Below the pieces are notes generated by a model. That model saw only the letters and a program-made list of their open reading frames with translations, was not told the origin of the DNA and did not search any database. Below, in pieces: positions 1-4,908 of a stretch of DNA of 6,642 nucleotides. Each line of letters starts with the position of its first letter. The first letter of the stretch is position 1. The translations under genes and the position numbers were made by a program. This stretch comes from Acidobacteriota bacterium (GTDB taxonomy: Bacteria > Acidobacteriota > Terriglobia > UBA7540), in contig JAJXZM010000102.1 in the NCBI GenBank assembly GCA_021780055.1, forward strand, positions 1 to 6,642. The letters run 5' to 3'.

Positions 1-1
1 G

Positions 2-115
2 GGGGAACTTCAGGCGAAACAGCAGGGGGAGGTTTTCGACGCCCTCTCGAGTATTTCAACTTCTACGCCTGGCCAGAATCTTCCCTCGGGGCAAACTATC
101 GATGGCCGTCCGTAG
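2..115 (+). CDS. 3' end of an upstream gene (partial)
   Basis: A frame open from the left edge of the window ends at a TAG at 113-115. The 37 visible residues are polar and rich in Ser, Thr, Gln and Gly (ending QTIDGRP) and contain no recognisable motif. The stop lies 50 bases before the ATG of the next plus-strand gene, a spacing that would fit a shared transcript. The function cannot be judged from this tail. The main doubt is chance: the frame of the following gene is also open to the left edge, so one of the two openings must be accidental. I prefer this one because the next gene has its own strong ribosome binding site. Confidence 0.35.
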   Translation, partial: GELQAKQQGEVFDALSSISTSTPGQNLPSGQTIDGRP

Positions 116-151
116 AGCCCCAATGCCATCGTATGACGTTGGACAAGAATT

Positions 152-157
152 GGAGGG
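152..157 (+). promoter_or_regulatory. Ribosome binding site fixing the start at 166
   Basis: GGAGGG lies 8 bases before the ATG at 166. The in-frame ATG at 133 has no comparable purine tract in front of it, and starting there would put 11 extra residues before the signal peptide. The start at 166 is therefore preferred. Confidence 0.7.
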
Positions 158-165
158 TATCGATT

Positions 166-951
166 ATGATAAAAACGCGTGAGGTTATATTGGCTGTCAT
201 TTTCTCAGTAGTGACCTTGGCACCGGGTTTTGCGGGTGAGAACGGCCACCAGCCTTTAGAAGCATTTCCCTCGCCGGCGCGGGCTGCGAGCTCACAAGCC
301 AGTGTGGTGGGCTTCAAGACCCTGGTCGTCATGGCGGGGGGCCCGATGTCGCCCCTTTATATCACCAGGGTCACCATGGGCAATAAGGAGATGATACTCG
401 GCACGCCCATGTCTGCAAAGCAGCAGGCAGCAAACCCCAATCTGATTTTGAACGCAAGGCCATTCGAGGCAAGCAGTGGCTGGATTAACGATATGACGCT
501 TTTTATAAAGAATCGGACCAACAAGACAGTTGCGAGCGCTACAATCGCCCTACGCTTCCCCGAGACCGGAAACGGTAGAACTCAGCCCGTCTGGATCTAC
601 CAGCTCCGACTTGGCCGGCTACCTGCCGTGGACGCCTTCGACGGTAGAACTGGCAAGCCCCTTGCGGTTGATCCGTCCCTTAAGTCCATTGACCTCCCTC
701 CGGGCCAAGAGACAATCGTCAATGTTGGCGACTATATTGACAAGATCAAGGCGTACGTCGAAACGGCAATGCCGCTGTATTACGTCACCAAGATGGCCGT
801 CTCGGTTCAGGATTGTGTCTTTGTTGACGGGACGCGGTATGCTGGAGGCAGTTACTCGGTGCCAGACCCTGTACACCGTGGAAAATGGAAGTATTTCCCT
901 TCAGACTATTTTCCTGGCAACCCGCGTCAGTACTGGCCGCCGGGCTTCTGA
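166..951 (+). CDS. Secreted protein of unknown function, 261 aa
   Basis: I do not recognise a named family. The N-terminus is a clear signal peptide: basic MIKTR, hydrophobic core LAVIFSVVTLA, and likely cleavage after GFA at about residue 23. The protein should therefore be exported. The mature part has no further membrane segment and a single cysteine (C217). A central stretch (about 106-190) reads as alternating beta strands (WINDMTLFIKN, ASATIALRF, IYQLRL, then IDLPPGQETIVNV), as in beta-sandwich domains. The C-terminal part (about 205-261) is rich in Tyr, Pro, Asp and Trp (VFVDGTRYAGG, KWKYFPSDYFPGN, QYWPPGF). Similar secreted proteins are, as I recall, common and unannotated in Acidobacteriota; this is memory, not a search result. 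The next gene starts 47 bases downstream on the same strand and also encodes an exported protein, so the two are probably co-transcribed. A perfect AGCCCGGGCT palindrome (963-972) lies between them. Confidence 0.8.
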   Translation: MIKTREVILAVIFSVVTLAPGFAGENGHQPLEAFPSPARAASSQASVVGFKTLVVMAGGPMSPLYITRVTMGNKEMILGTPMSAKQQAANPNLILNARPFEASSGWINDMTLFIKNRTNKTVASATIALRFPETGNGRTQPVWIYQLRLGRLPAVDAFDGRTGKPLAVDPSLKSIDLPPGQETIVNVGDYIDKIKAYVETAMPLYYVTKMAVSVQDCVFVDGTRYAGGSYSVPDPVHRGKWKYFPSDYFPGNPRQYWPPGF

Positions 952-988
952 CCACTTGTATTAGCCCGGGCTGCCCCACAGAGTAAAT

Positions 989-993
989 GGAGG
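989..993 (+). promoter_or_regulatory. Ribosome binding site fixing the start at 999
   Basis: GGAGG lies 5 bases before the ATG at 999. The alternative ATG at 987 overlaps this tract and has no purine-rich site of its own. The start at 999 places MGLRAR directly before the hydrophobic signal core. Confidence 0.65.
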
Positions 994-998
994 CCAAT

Positions 999-1493
999 AT
1001 GGGACTAAGAGCTAGATTATTTCTTGTAACACTGTTTGTGGGTTTGGTCTTGCTATTGCCACGCCCTCCTCACATCAATGCGCAGTGGCCGGCGTCCCAA
1101 TGCATCAAGTCATTCTTTACAGAGTACGAGAGCCCTTGCGCAAATTGTTGTAATGACCCAACTGTCAGTATCGACGCGATTTCGAGCCCAGATAATACCT
1201 CCCCGGGTTTTCAGAGCGCTTTTCTCTCGAATTACAACTGCGGCGGTGGGACCGGGTGCACGGGATATAATTGCGGCACGGGTGACTATTATCAACAGGA
1301 GGATGATCCGACATGTTGCAGCGGAACGCAAATGCAGTGCACAAGCGACTCAGCCTGCTGCACGGGCTATGCATGTGATCTGACATTGCAACAGTGCGCG
1401 AGCTGTGTCCAAGCTGGAGACTATGCGCAGCTGCAATGGGACTGCTGCTCGGGGACGGGGAACTACGATAATGGCGAGTACCAATGCGAGTAA
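999..1493 (+). CDS. Secreted cysteine-rich protein with knottin-like framework
   Basis: This 164-residue protein begins with a signal peptide (basic MGLRAR, core LFLVTLFVGLVLLL, likely cleavage after INA at residue 28). The mature chain of about 136 residues carries 18 cysteines: 35, 47, 50, 51, 81, 87, 92, 106, 107, 114, 120, 121, 126, 133, 136, 149, 150 and 163. Cysteines 107-133 are spaced C-x6-C-x5-CC-x4-C-x6-C, matching the inhibitor-cystine-knot framework of conotoxins, spider toxins and other knottins, including the typical CCxG turn (CCTGYAC). Two segments, 92-110 and 136-152, look like diverged copies of one unit (C, GDY, Q, D, CCSGT). Several stretches have no cysteine-independent core, so the fold probably depends on disulfides made outside the cytoplasm. 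It is probably co-transcribed with the secreted gene before it. Alternatives are a Dickkopf-like cysteine-rich domain or a metal-binding surface protein. The coding call is firm; the function is unknown. Confidence 0.8.
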   Translation: MGLRARLFLVTLFVGLVLLLPRPPHINAQWPASQCIKSFFTEYESPCANCCNDPTVSIDAISSPDNTSPGFQSAFLSNYNCGGGTGCTGYNCGTGDYYQQEDDPTCCSGTQMQCTSDSACCTGYACDLTLQQCASCVQAGDYAQLQWDCCSGTGNYDNGEYQCE

Positions 1494-1518
1494 ACTAGAA
1501 ATAATGCTCGCAATTATT
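1485..1518. terminator. Weak candidate hairpin between convergent genes
   Basis: The two convergent genes end 20 bases apart. TGCGAG (1485-1490) can pair with CTCGCA (1507-1512) across a 16-base loop. As an alternative, AATAAT (1500-1505) can pair with ATTATT (1513-1518). Both sit exactly where a bidirectional terminator is expected. The stems are short and there is no clean T-run, so this is a position-based guess. Confidence 0.2.
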
Positions 1519-2515
1519 CCAACGCTCCTACTACGGCGGTGGTGAATTCCTCGGTGGTGGTATTGCCGCCGACATCGTGCGTGAGGTATTTTCCTTGGCT
1601 GTAAACTTTGTGGATGGCGCGTTCCGCGCGGTTCGCAACTGCAGTCTGACCGATGTATCGCATCATCAGGATTGCCGAGAGCATCATAGCTGTTGGATTG
1701 GCAAGGTGTTTGCCGGCAATGTCCGGAGCGCTGCCGTGGACCGCTTCGAAGAGGGAACAATCCGTGCCGATGTTTGCACCGGGGACCAACCCCAATCCGC
1801 CCACCAGTCCTGCGCACAAGTCGGAAACAATATCGCCATACAGATTTTCGAGTAGTAGGACATCAAACCTTTCCGGACGCATTACAAGCTGCATGCAGCA
1901 GTTGTCGATGATGTAATCATTCAATTCAATCTCGGGGTACTCGCGGGCCACTTCACGGATGGAGTGGAGGAACAGGCCATCTGAAAGTTTCATGATGTTG
2001 GCCTTATGGATGGCCGTGACTTTTTTGCGGCCCATGCGGCGGGCGTAGTCGAATGCAAAGCGCGCAATGCGCTTGGAGGCGTACTCGGTGATGACCTTCA
2101 GGCTTTCAACCACACCGGGCGTGACTTCGTGCTCGAGGCCTGCGTAGAGGTCTTCGGTATTCTCCCGAACGATCACCAGATCAACCTGCTCAAACGGCGT
2201 CTTGATGCCGGGCAGGTGCGTTACCGGCCGCAAGTTGGCATAGAGATCAAGCGCCTTGCGCAGGGCCACGTTGATGCTCCGGTGGCCGGTGCCGACAGGC
2301 GTCGTAATCGGTCCTTTCAGAGCCACATGTGTCTTGCGGATGGATTCCACAATGGGGTTCATTTCGGTTTCGCCCTTGCGCCTGCCCACCACGGGCGTGG
2401 CGGCCATTTCAATCCAGTCGATTTGGGCTCCTGCGGCGTCAAGCAATCGCAAGGTGGCTTTGGAAACTTCGGGACCGATACCGTCCCCGGGAATGAGGGT
2501 CACTTTAGTATTCAT
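1514..2515 (-). CDS. Isocitrate dehydrogenase, predicted NAD+-dependent
   Basis: This 333-residue cytoplasmic enzyme of the isocitrate/isopropylmalate dehydrogenase family is expected to oxidise isocitrate to 2-oxoglutarate and CO2 in the TCA cycle. The N-terminus has the family signature LIPGDGIGPEV (7-17). The substrate loop GHRSINVALRK (77-87) supplies S80, N82 and R86; R96 and R117 (RENTEDLYAG) complete the arginine set, and Y124 and K171 are the likely catalytic pair. D204, D228 and D232 would bind the metal. In the cofactor loop HGSAPDIAGK, D265-I266 stands where NADP-specific E. coli Icd has Lys-Tyr, which points to NAD+. The SINVALRK loop favours isocitrate over isopropylmalate, although homoisocitrate or tartrate dehydrogenase cannot be excluded. 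The length fits short bacterial NAD-type enzymes. An AAGGGA site lies 6 bases before the ATG. The gene follows a secreted-protein gene by 45 bases and is probably co-transcribed with it. A symbol such as icd would be loose, so none is given. Confidence 0.88.
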   Translation of the reverse strand: MNTKVTLIPGDGIGPEVSKATLRLLDAAGAQIDWIEMAATPVVGRRKGETEMNPIVESIRKTHVALKGPITTPVGTGHRSINVALRKALDLYANLRPVTHLPGIKTPFEQVDLVIVRENTEDLYAGLEHEVTPGVVESLKVITEYASKRIARFAFDYARRMGRKKVTAIHKANIMKLSDGLFLHSIREVAREYPEIELNDYIIDNCCMQLVMRPERFDVLLLENLYGDIVSDLCAGLVGGLGLVPGANIGTDCSLFEAVHGSAPDIAGKHLANPTAMMLSAILMMRYIGQTAVANRAERAIHKVYSQGKYLTHDVGGNTTTEEFTTAVVGALE

Positions 2516-2560
2516 ATTTTTCCCTTCGGGAACTTCAGGTTTGAATTTAGTGCAAAGAAA

Positions 2561-3547
2561 TTACTGCTGGCCCGGCGTTGACTCCGGGGCGTTTAGAAGT
2601 TGTGTGAGTTCGTTGATGGATGTTGAGGCAACCAGCGTCAATTTTGAGCCGTCCACCTGAACATTCAGGTTCTGCAGGACCTGCGAAAGCGCAGGCGATA
2701 TATTTTTGGTCATTGCCGGCGGAGCACTGCGAAGCAGAGTTAGAAGCTGGCTGAATCCGTTTGCGGCTTCCGCGTTCTGGCAGTAGATCGAAAGATGTGC
2801 CATCACCTGGCTGCCCCAGTCCACGCGATAAAGCACTGCCTTGACTGCGCCGAAGAGCGCGCTGGGGTCCACCTGGATATTCTTGCCCTGAGTCAGCCAT
2901 GGAATAGCCTGATTGGCTGCGGCCTGGCCCGTGGAGATCCCCCATTGCGGAGAAATCCCGTCCAGATCGCCCTCCCAGCGGCGAAAGTCTTCATTGGAGC
3001 TGAGCGCAGGCTTCCCGGCATTGCGGACGTCAATCAAAGCTTTGAGGTCATCCAGGCGTCCGAATTCTGCGGTGGAACTGTCAATAAACGTGAAAAACAT
3101 GTCGGTCCGGGCAGAGCCGGAACCAAAAGCGTACAAGTCATAGCCGCCGTACCGTTGGATCATCATCCGATTGTTGGCAAAAAAGTCGTGGATCTGGTCA
3201 GGGTCAAAAGAACCTTCGGCCAGTCCAAAAAAACGGGTGGTGTCCTGCGCCTGGCCCCGCCAGCCCAGGACAAGTTCGTTAACGTCCTTATCAGGGTCAA
3301 CCCCGGCCGCTCTCAACAGCGTTTCAAGATTGCGCAGTTGCGGGCTCAACAGATGGGCTTCAATCAAGGGATATTGCGGAACGCCGCGAAGCGTTGCCAG
3401 ATTCGTGTACGCCATTTGCTGCGTGTCAGCGGGAAAGGCTGCCAGCGCATCCTGTCCGGCATACTGGGCGTAAAGGGGCGCGGCAAAAAAGAACACCAAT
3501 GCAAGAACCATGCTGTGGTATACGGCCCGCAAAAATGACTGTCTCAT
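2561..3547 (-). CDS. Secreted protein of unknown function, 328 aa
   Basis: I do not recognise a named family. The chosen ATG at 3547 gives a textbook signal peptide: MRQSFLRAVYH, core MVLALVFFFAA, cleavage after LYA at residue 27. The protein is therefore exported. The frame stays open to an earlier ATG at 3631, but that would bury the signal peptide behind 28 residues. The purine tract GGGGGAG is 13 bases upstream, rather far, so a TTG start 9 bases earlier is possible. The mature chain is soluble-looking, with one cysteine (C256). It begins with a stretch of the type LAAFPADTQQMAYTNLATLR and contains GVDPDKDVNELVLGWRG (82-98). Two halves (about 38-175 and 195-320) each end in helix-rich segments and may be diverged repeats of one alpha/beta domain, loosely recalling DUF3352-like proteins. 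The isocitrate dehydrogenase gene follows after 45 bases. No functional role can be assigned. Confidence 0.78.
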   Translation of the reverse strand: MRQSFLRAVYHSMVLALVFFFAAPLYAQYAGQDALAAFPADTQQMAYTNLATLRGVPQYPLIEAHLLSPQLRNLETLLRAAGVDPDKDVNELVLGWRGQAQDTTRFFGLAEGSFDPDQIHDFFANNRMMIQRYGGYDLYAFGSGSARTDMFFTFIDSSTAEFGRLDDLKALIDVRNAGKPALSSNEDFRRWEGDLDGISPQWGISTGQAAANQAIPWLTQGKNIQVDPSALFGAVKAVLYRVDWGSQVMAHLSIYCQNAEAANGFSQLLTLLRSAPPAMTKNISPALSQVLQNLNVQVDGSKLTLVASTSINELTQLLNAPESTPGQQ

Positions 3548-3587
3548 AACTTTCAACACGCTCCCCCGGAATAAGAAATGGTCACAA

Positions 3588-3698
3588 TGCCGTGCCAGCA
3601 ACGGCGGCAAACTCATCGTAGGAGTTCTCATGCGGCCTGCCCAAGGCCACGTTCCAAAATTCTCGATAAGCTACTTGGATACTCACCCCATGCTGAGT
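3588..3698 (-). promoter_or_regulatory. Candidate structured leader: tiled hairpins
   Basis: Five short inverted repeats sit almost end to end: GCCGT 3589-3593 with ACGGC 3601-3605; AACTC 3610-3614 with GAGTT 3622-3626; GGCCT 3634-3638 with AGGCC 3644-3648; TCCAA 3653-3657 with TTGGA 3675-3679; ACTCA 3681-3685 with TGAGT 3694-3698. The third stem extends by a G-U pair only if the minus strand is transcribed, which agrees with the minus-strand promoter just upstream (3729-3757). Together they would form most of the roughly 175-base 5' leader of the secreted-protein and isocitrate dehydrogenase unit. Five-base stems are common by chance and I match no known riboswitch consensus, so this remains a candidate. 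Confidence 0.3.
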
Positions 3699-3728
3699 CA
3701 CACCGCACCCCGGCACCTGCAAAACTCT

Positions 3729-3757
3729 ATTATCGCCGCTAAGGAGAGATGAGTCCA
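3729..3757 (-). promoter_or_regulatory. Candidate sigma-70-type promoter for the minus-strand unit
   Basis: Read on the minus strand, TGGACT (3757-3752) and GATAAT (3734-3729) are separated by 17 bases. They match the -35 and -10 consensus at 4 of 6 and 5 of 6 positions. Transcription would start near 3722, leaving a leader of about 175 bases before the ATG at 3547. Confidence 0.45.
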
Positions 3758-3788
3758 CCTCCACATGAGTTCCGGCAGCGCGGGAACT

Positions 3789-3816
3789 TGATTTTTGGCG
3801 GTTCCTTTGCTAGGTT
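3789..3816 (+). promoter_or_regulatory. erpA: Weak candidate promoter for erpA
   Basis: TTGATT (3789-3794) and TAGGTT (3811-3816) are 16 bases apart, giving 4 of 6 and 3 of 6 consensus matches. The A+T-rich TTAATAAAG that follows fits an opening region. It is the best candidate I see before erpA, but the match is poor. Confidence 0.25.
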
Positions 3817-3874
3817 AATAAAGAGTGATTTGATAGTCCAAGATCCAATATTCGACAGGCCAAAGGAGTGAAGA

Positions 3875-4201
3875 ATGGCTATTGAACTGACGCCGCACGC
3901 GGTCGACAAGGTGAAAGAAATTCTTGGGCAGCAGACACCGACGCCTGCGGGACTTCGAGTCTCCGTTGTGGGCGGAGGCTGTTCCGGGTTTTCATACCAG
4001 ATGAACTTTGAGACCCAGACGAACGCGGTCGATAAGATCTATGAGTTTGACGGGCTGAAGGTTTTTGTTGACCAGGCATCCCTGATGTATCTGAATGGGA
4101 CCAAAATTGACTTTGTGGAAAGCCTGGAAGGGTCGGGCTTCAAGTTCGATAACCCCAATGTGAAAACGACTTGCGGATGCGGTAGCTCCTTTAGCACATA
4201 A
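3875..4201 (+). CDS. erpA: A-type iron-sulfur cluster insertion protein ErpA
   Basis: This 108-residue cytoplasmic protein of the HesB/IscA/SufA/ErpA family carries Fe-S clusters from the assembly scaffold to apo-enzymes. All three cluster ligands are present: C36 in GGGCSGFSY (33-41), and C100 and C102 in the C-terminal TCGCGSSFS. Family length is about 105-115 residues, so it is complete. The C-terminal run ESLEGSGFKF followed by NPNVKTTCGCGSSFS is closer to ErpA (LEGS, STCGCGSSFS) than to IscA (CGCGESF), which is why the symbol erpA is chosen. The distinction between A-type paralogues is still inference. A strong AAAGGAG (3862-3868) sits 6 bases before the ATG. There are no isc or suf genes in the window, so it is not part of an assembly operon here. 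A methyltransferase gene follows after 53 bases, with a perfect hairpin in the gap. Confidence 0.92.
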   Translation: MAIELTPHAVDKVKEILGQQTPTPAGLRVSVVGGGCSGFSYQMNFETQTNAVDKIYEFDGLKVFVDQASLMYLNGTKIDFVESLEGSGFKFDNPNVKTTCGCGSSFST

Positions 4202-4218
4202 CCAAAACTTTCAGCGGA

Positions 4219-4243
4219 CGCCTGCCTCTATGCGAGGCAGGCG
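4219..4243 (+). terminator. Perfect 10-bp hairpin after erpA
   Basis: CGCCTGCCTC (4219-4228) and GAGGCAGGCG (4234-4243) form a perfect GC-rich 10-bp stem with a 5-base loop, starting 17 bases after the erpA stop. There is no T-run behind it, so it is not a standard intrinsic terminator. It may attenuate read-through, stabilise the erpA mRNA end, or mask the only purine-rich sequence (GAGGCAGG) before the methyltransferase ATG at 4255. Confidence 0.5.
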
Positions 4244-4254
4244 CGTCGCTCCCC

Positions 4255-4836
4255 ATGTCTTCCTTCCCCACATCAGGAACCGTCTCGCAAAAAAAGCTGA
4301 GCGATGCGTGTGCCACCGCGCGGCCAGGTGCATTGCTTGTCCGGTTCGGCCAGCTTCTCCCTCACAGCGGGCTGGCGCTGGATGTGGCATGCGGCTATGG
4401 CCAAAACACTCTGTACATGGCCCAGCACGGCCTCACTTCAACAGGATTTGATCTCTCAATGAAAGCACTGGCAGCGGGCAGGGAAGCCGCAGCACGGTCA
4501 AAACTGAAGGCCTCATTTGTTCAGGTGGACTTGACTCGCTTCTCCCTGCCGCACAACGCGTTCTCAGTGGTGATCTGCTTTAAGTACCGTGACCCGCAAT
4601 TGTACCCCACCCTTCGCGCAGCTCTCCGGCCTGGAGGGCTATTGCTCTACGAGACCTACACCCTTGAACACTTGAAGTATGGCCGCAAGCCGCTGAGCAT
4701 GGCGCATCTGCTCGCGCGGAACGAATTGCTGCACGCCTTCGGGGACTGGGAAATCATCTTTTATCGCGAAGTCTGGACAGGGCAGGGAGTCGCATCGCTG
4801 GTGGCGCGGAAACCGCAATCCATATCGGGAAGCTGA
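4255..4836 (+). CDS. Class I SAM-dependent methyltransferase, TehB/UbiE-like
   Basis: This 193-residue cytoplasmic protein has the Rossmann-fold methyltransferase plan. Motif I is ALDVACGYGQNT (41-52), the glycine-rich SAM loop. D66 in TGFDLS would hold the ribose, and D92 in VQVDLT is placed to contact the adenine. The strand VVICFKY (105-111) is followed by PTLRAALRPGGLLLYETYT (118-136), a block typical of the TehB-like/methyltransferase-11 group, in which LRPGG and LLYET are well conserved. The C-terminal part (LLARNELLHAF, WEIIFYRE) also follows that group. The substrate cannot be read from the sequence; tellurite resistance should not be assumed from the family resemblance. ATG 4255 is the first start in frame after the erpA stop, but its ribosome binding site is poor and partly inside a hairpin. 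The gene could be translated weakly or conditionally. The nadE promoter overlaps its stop codon. Confidence 0.82.
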   Translation: MSSFPTSGTVSQKKLSDACATARPGALLVRFGQLLPHSGLALDVACGYGQNTLYMAQHGLTSTGFDLSMKALAAGREAAARSKLKASFVQVDLTRFSLPHNAFSVVICFKYRDPQLYPTLRAALRPGGLLLYETYTLEHLKYGRKPLSMAHLLARNELLHAFGDWEIIFYREVWTGQGVASLVARKPQSISGS

Positions 4837-4861
4837 TTCTGTACCCCAGCTTCAGTATAAT
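4833..4861 (+). promoter_or_regulatory. nadE: Candidate sigma-70-type promoter for nadE
   Basis: A perfect TATAAT (4856-4861) is preceded, after 17 bases, by CTGATT (4833-4838), which matches the -35 consensus at 3 of 6 positions. The -35 overlaps the TGA stop of the methyltransferase gene (4834-4836). Transcription would start near 4868, about 40 bases before the nadE ATG, so nadE probably has its own transcript. Confidence 0.55.
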
Positions 4862-4908
4862 TGGAACTTTATTTACCAGAGAGGGGTAACGGCTTTCGCA
4901 CTTGAGTT

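Larger units (their letters stand above)
3548..3874. other. Divergent intergenic region, 327 bases
   Basis: This gap separates the minus-strand secreted-protein unit from plus-strand erpA and should hold both promoters. The left part (3588-3698) has a row of small hairpins. The middle (3729-3757) has a fair minus-strand promoter. The right part (3789-3820) has a weak plus-strand promoter and an overlapping short hairpin (GGAAC 3783-3787 with GTTCC 3801-3805). A 40-codon plus-strand frame (3749-3871) ends 3 bases before erpA, but its rare codons (three ATA, two AGG... class Arg/Ile codons plus TTA) make coding doubtful. A 60-codon GTG-started minus-strand frame (3582-3764) also looks accidental. 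No tRNA or known riboswitch core was recognised. Confidence 0.6.

Noticed and set aside
963..972. AGCCCGGGCT palindrome as an operator
   Set aside because: It is a single 10-bp palindrome between two probably co-transcribed genes, with no second copy or promoter beside it.
2006..2581. Long plus-strand frame opposite the isocitrate dehydrogenase gene
   Set aside because: It is antisense to a gene with all its catalytic residues and has no recognisable motif.
2795..3538. 247-codon plus-strand frame opposite the 328-residue secreted protein gene
   Set aside because: The minus-strand frame has a signal peptide and protein-like composition; the plus-strand product has neither and lacks a good ribosome site.
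3581..3600. Sigma-54-like promoter on the minus strand (TGGCACG followed by TTGTG)
   Set aside because: The -24 element is perfect, but the -12 TTG is one base too close, and spacing is strict for sigma-54.
3582..3764. 60-codon GTG-started minus-strand frame
   Set aside because: It overlaps the candidate promoter and leader, has no clear ribosome site or motif, and is best explained by chance.
4255..4836. Tellurite resistance function for the methyltransferase
   Set aside because: The resemblance is to a broad methyltransferase group, and no other tellurite gene is present.
4862..4908. NAD+-sensing riboswitch before nadE
   Set aside because: The leader is only about 40 bases and shows no convincing stem or known NAD+ riboswitch core.
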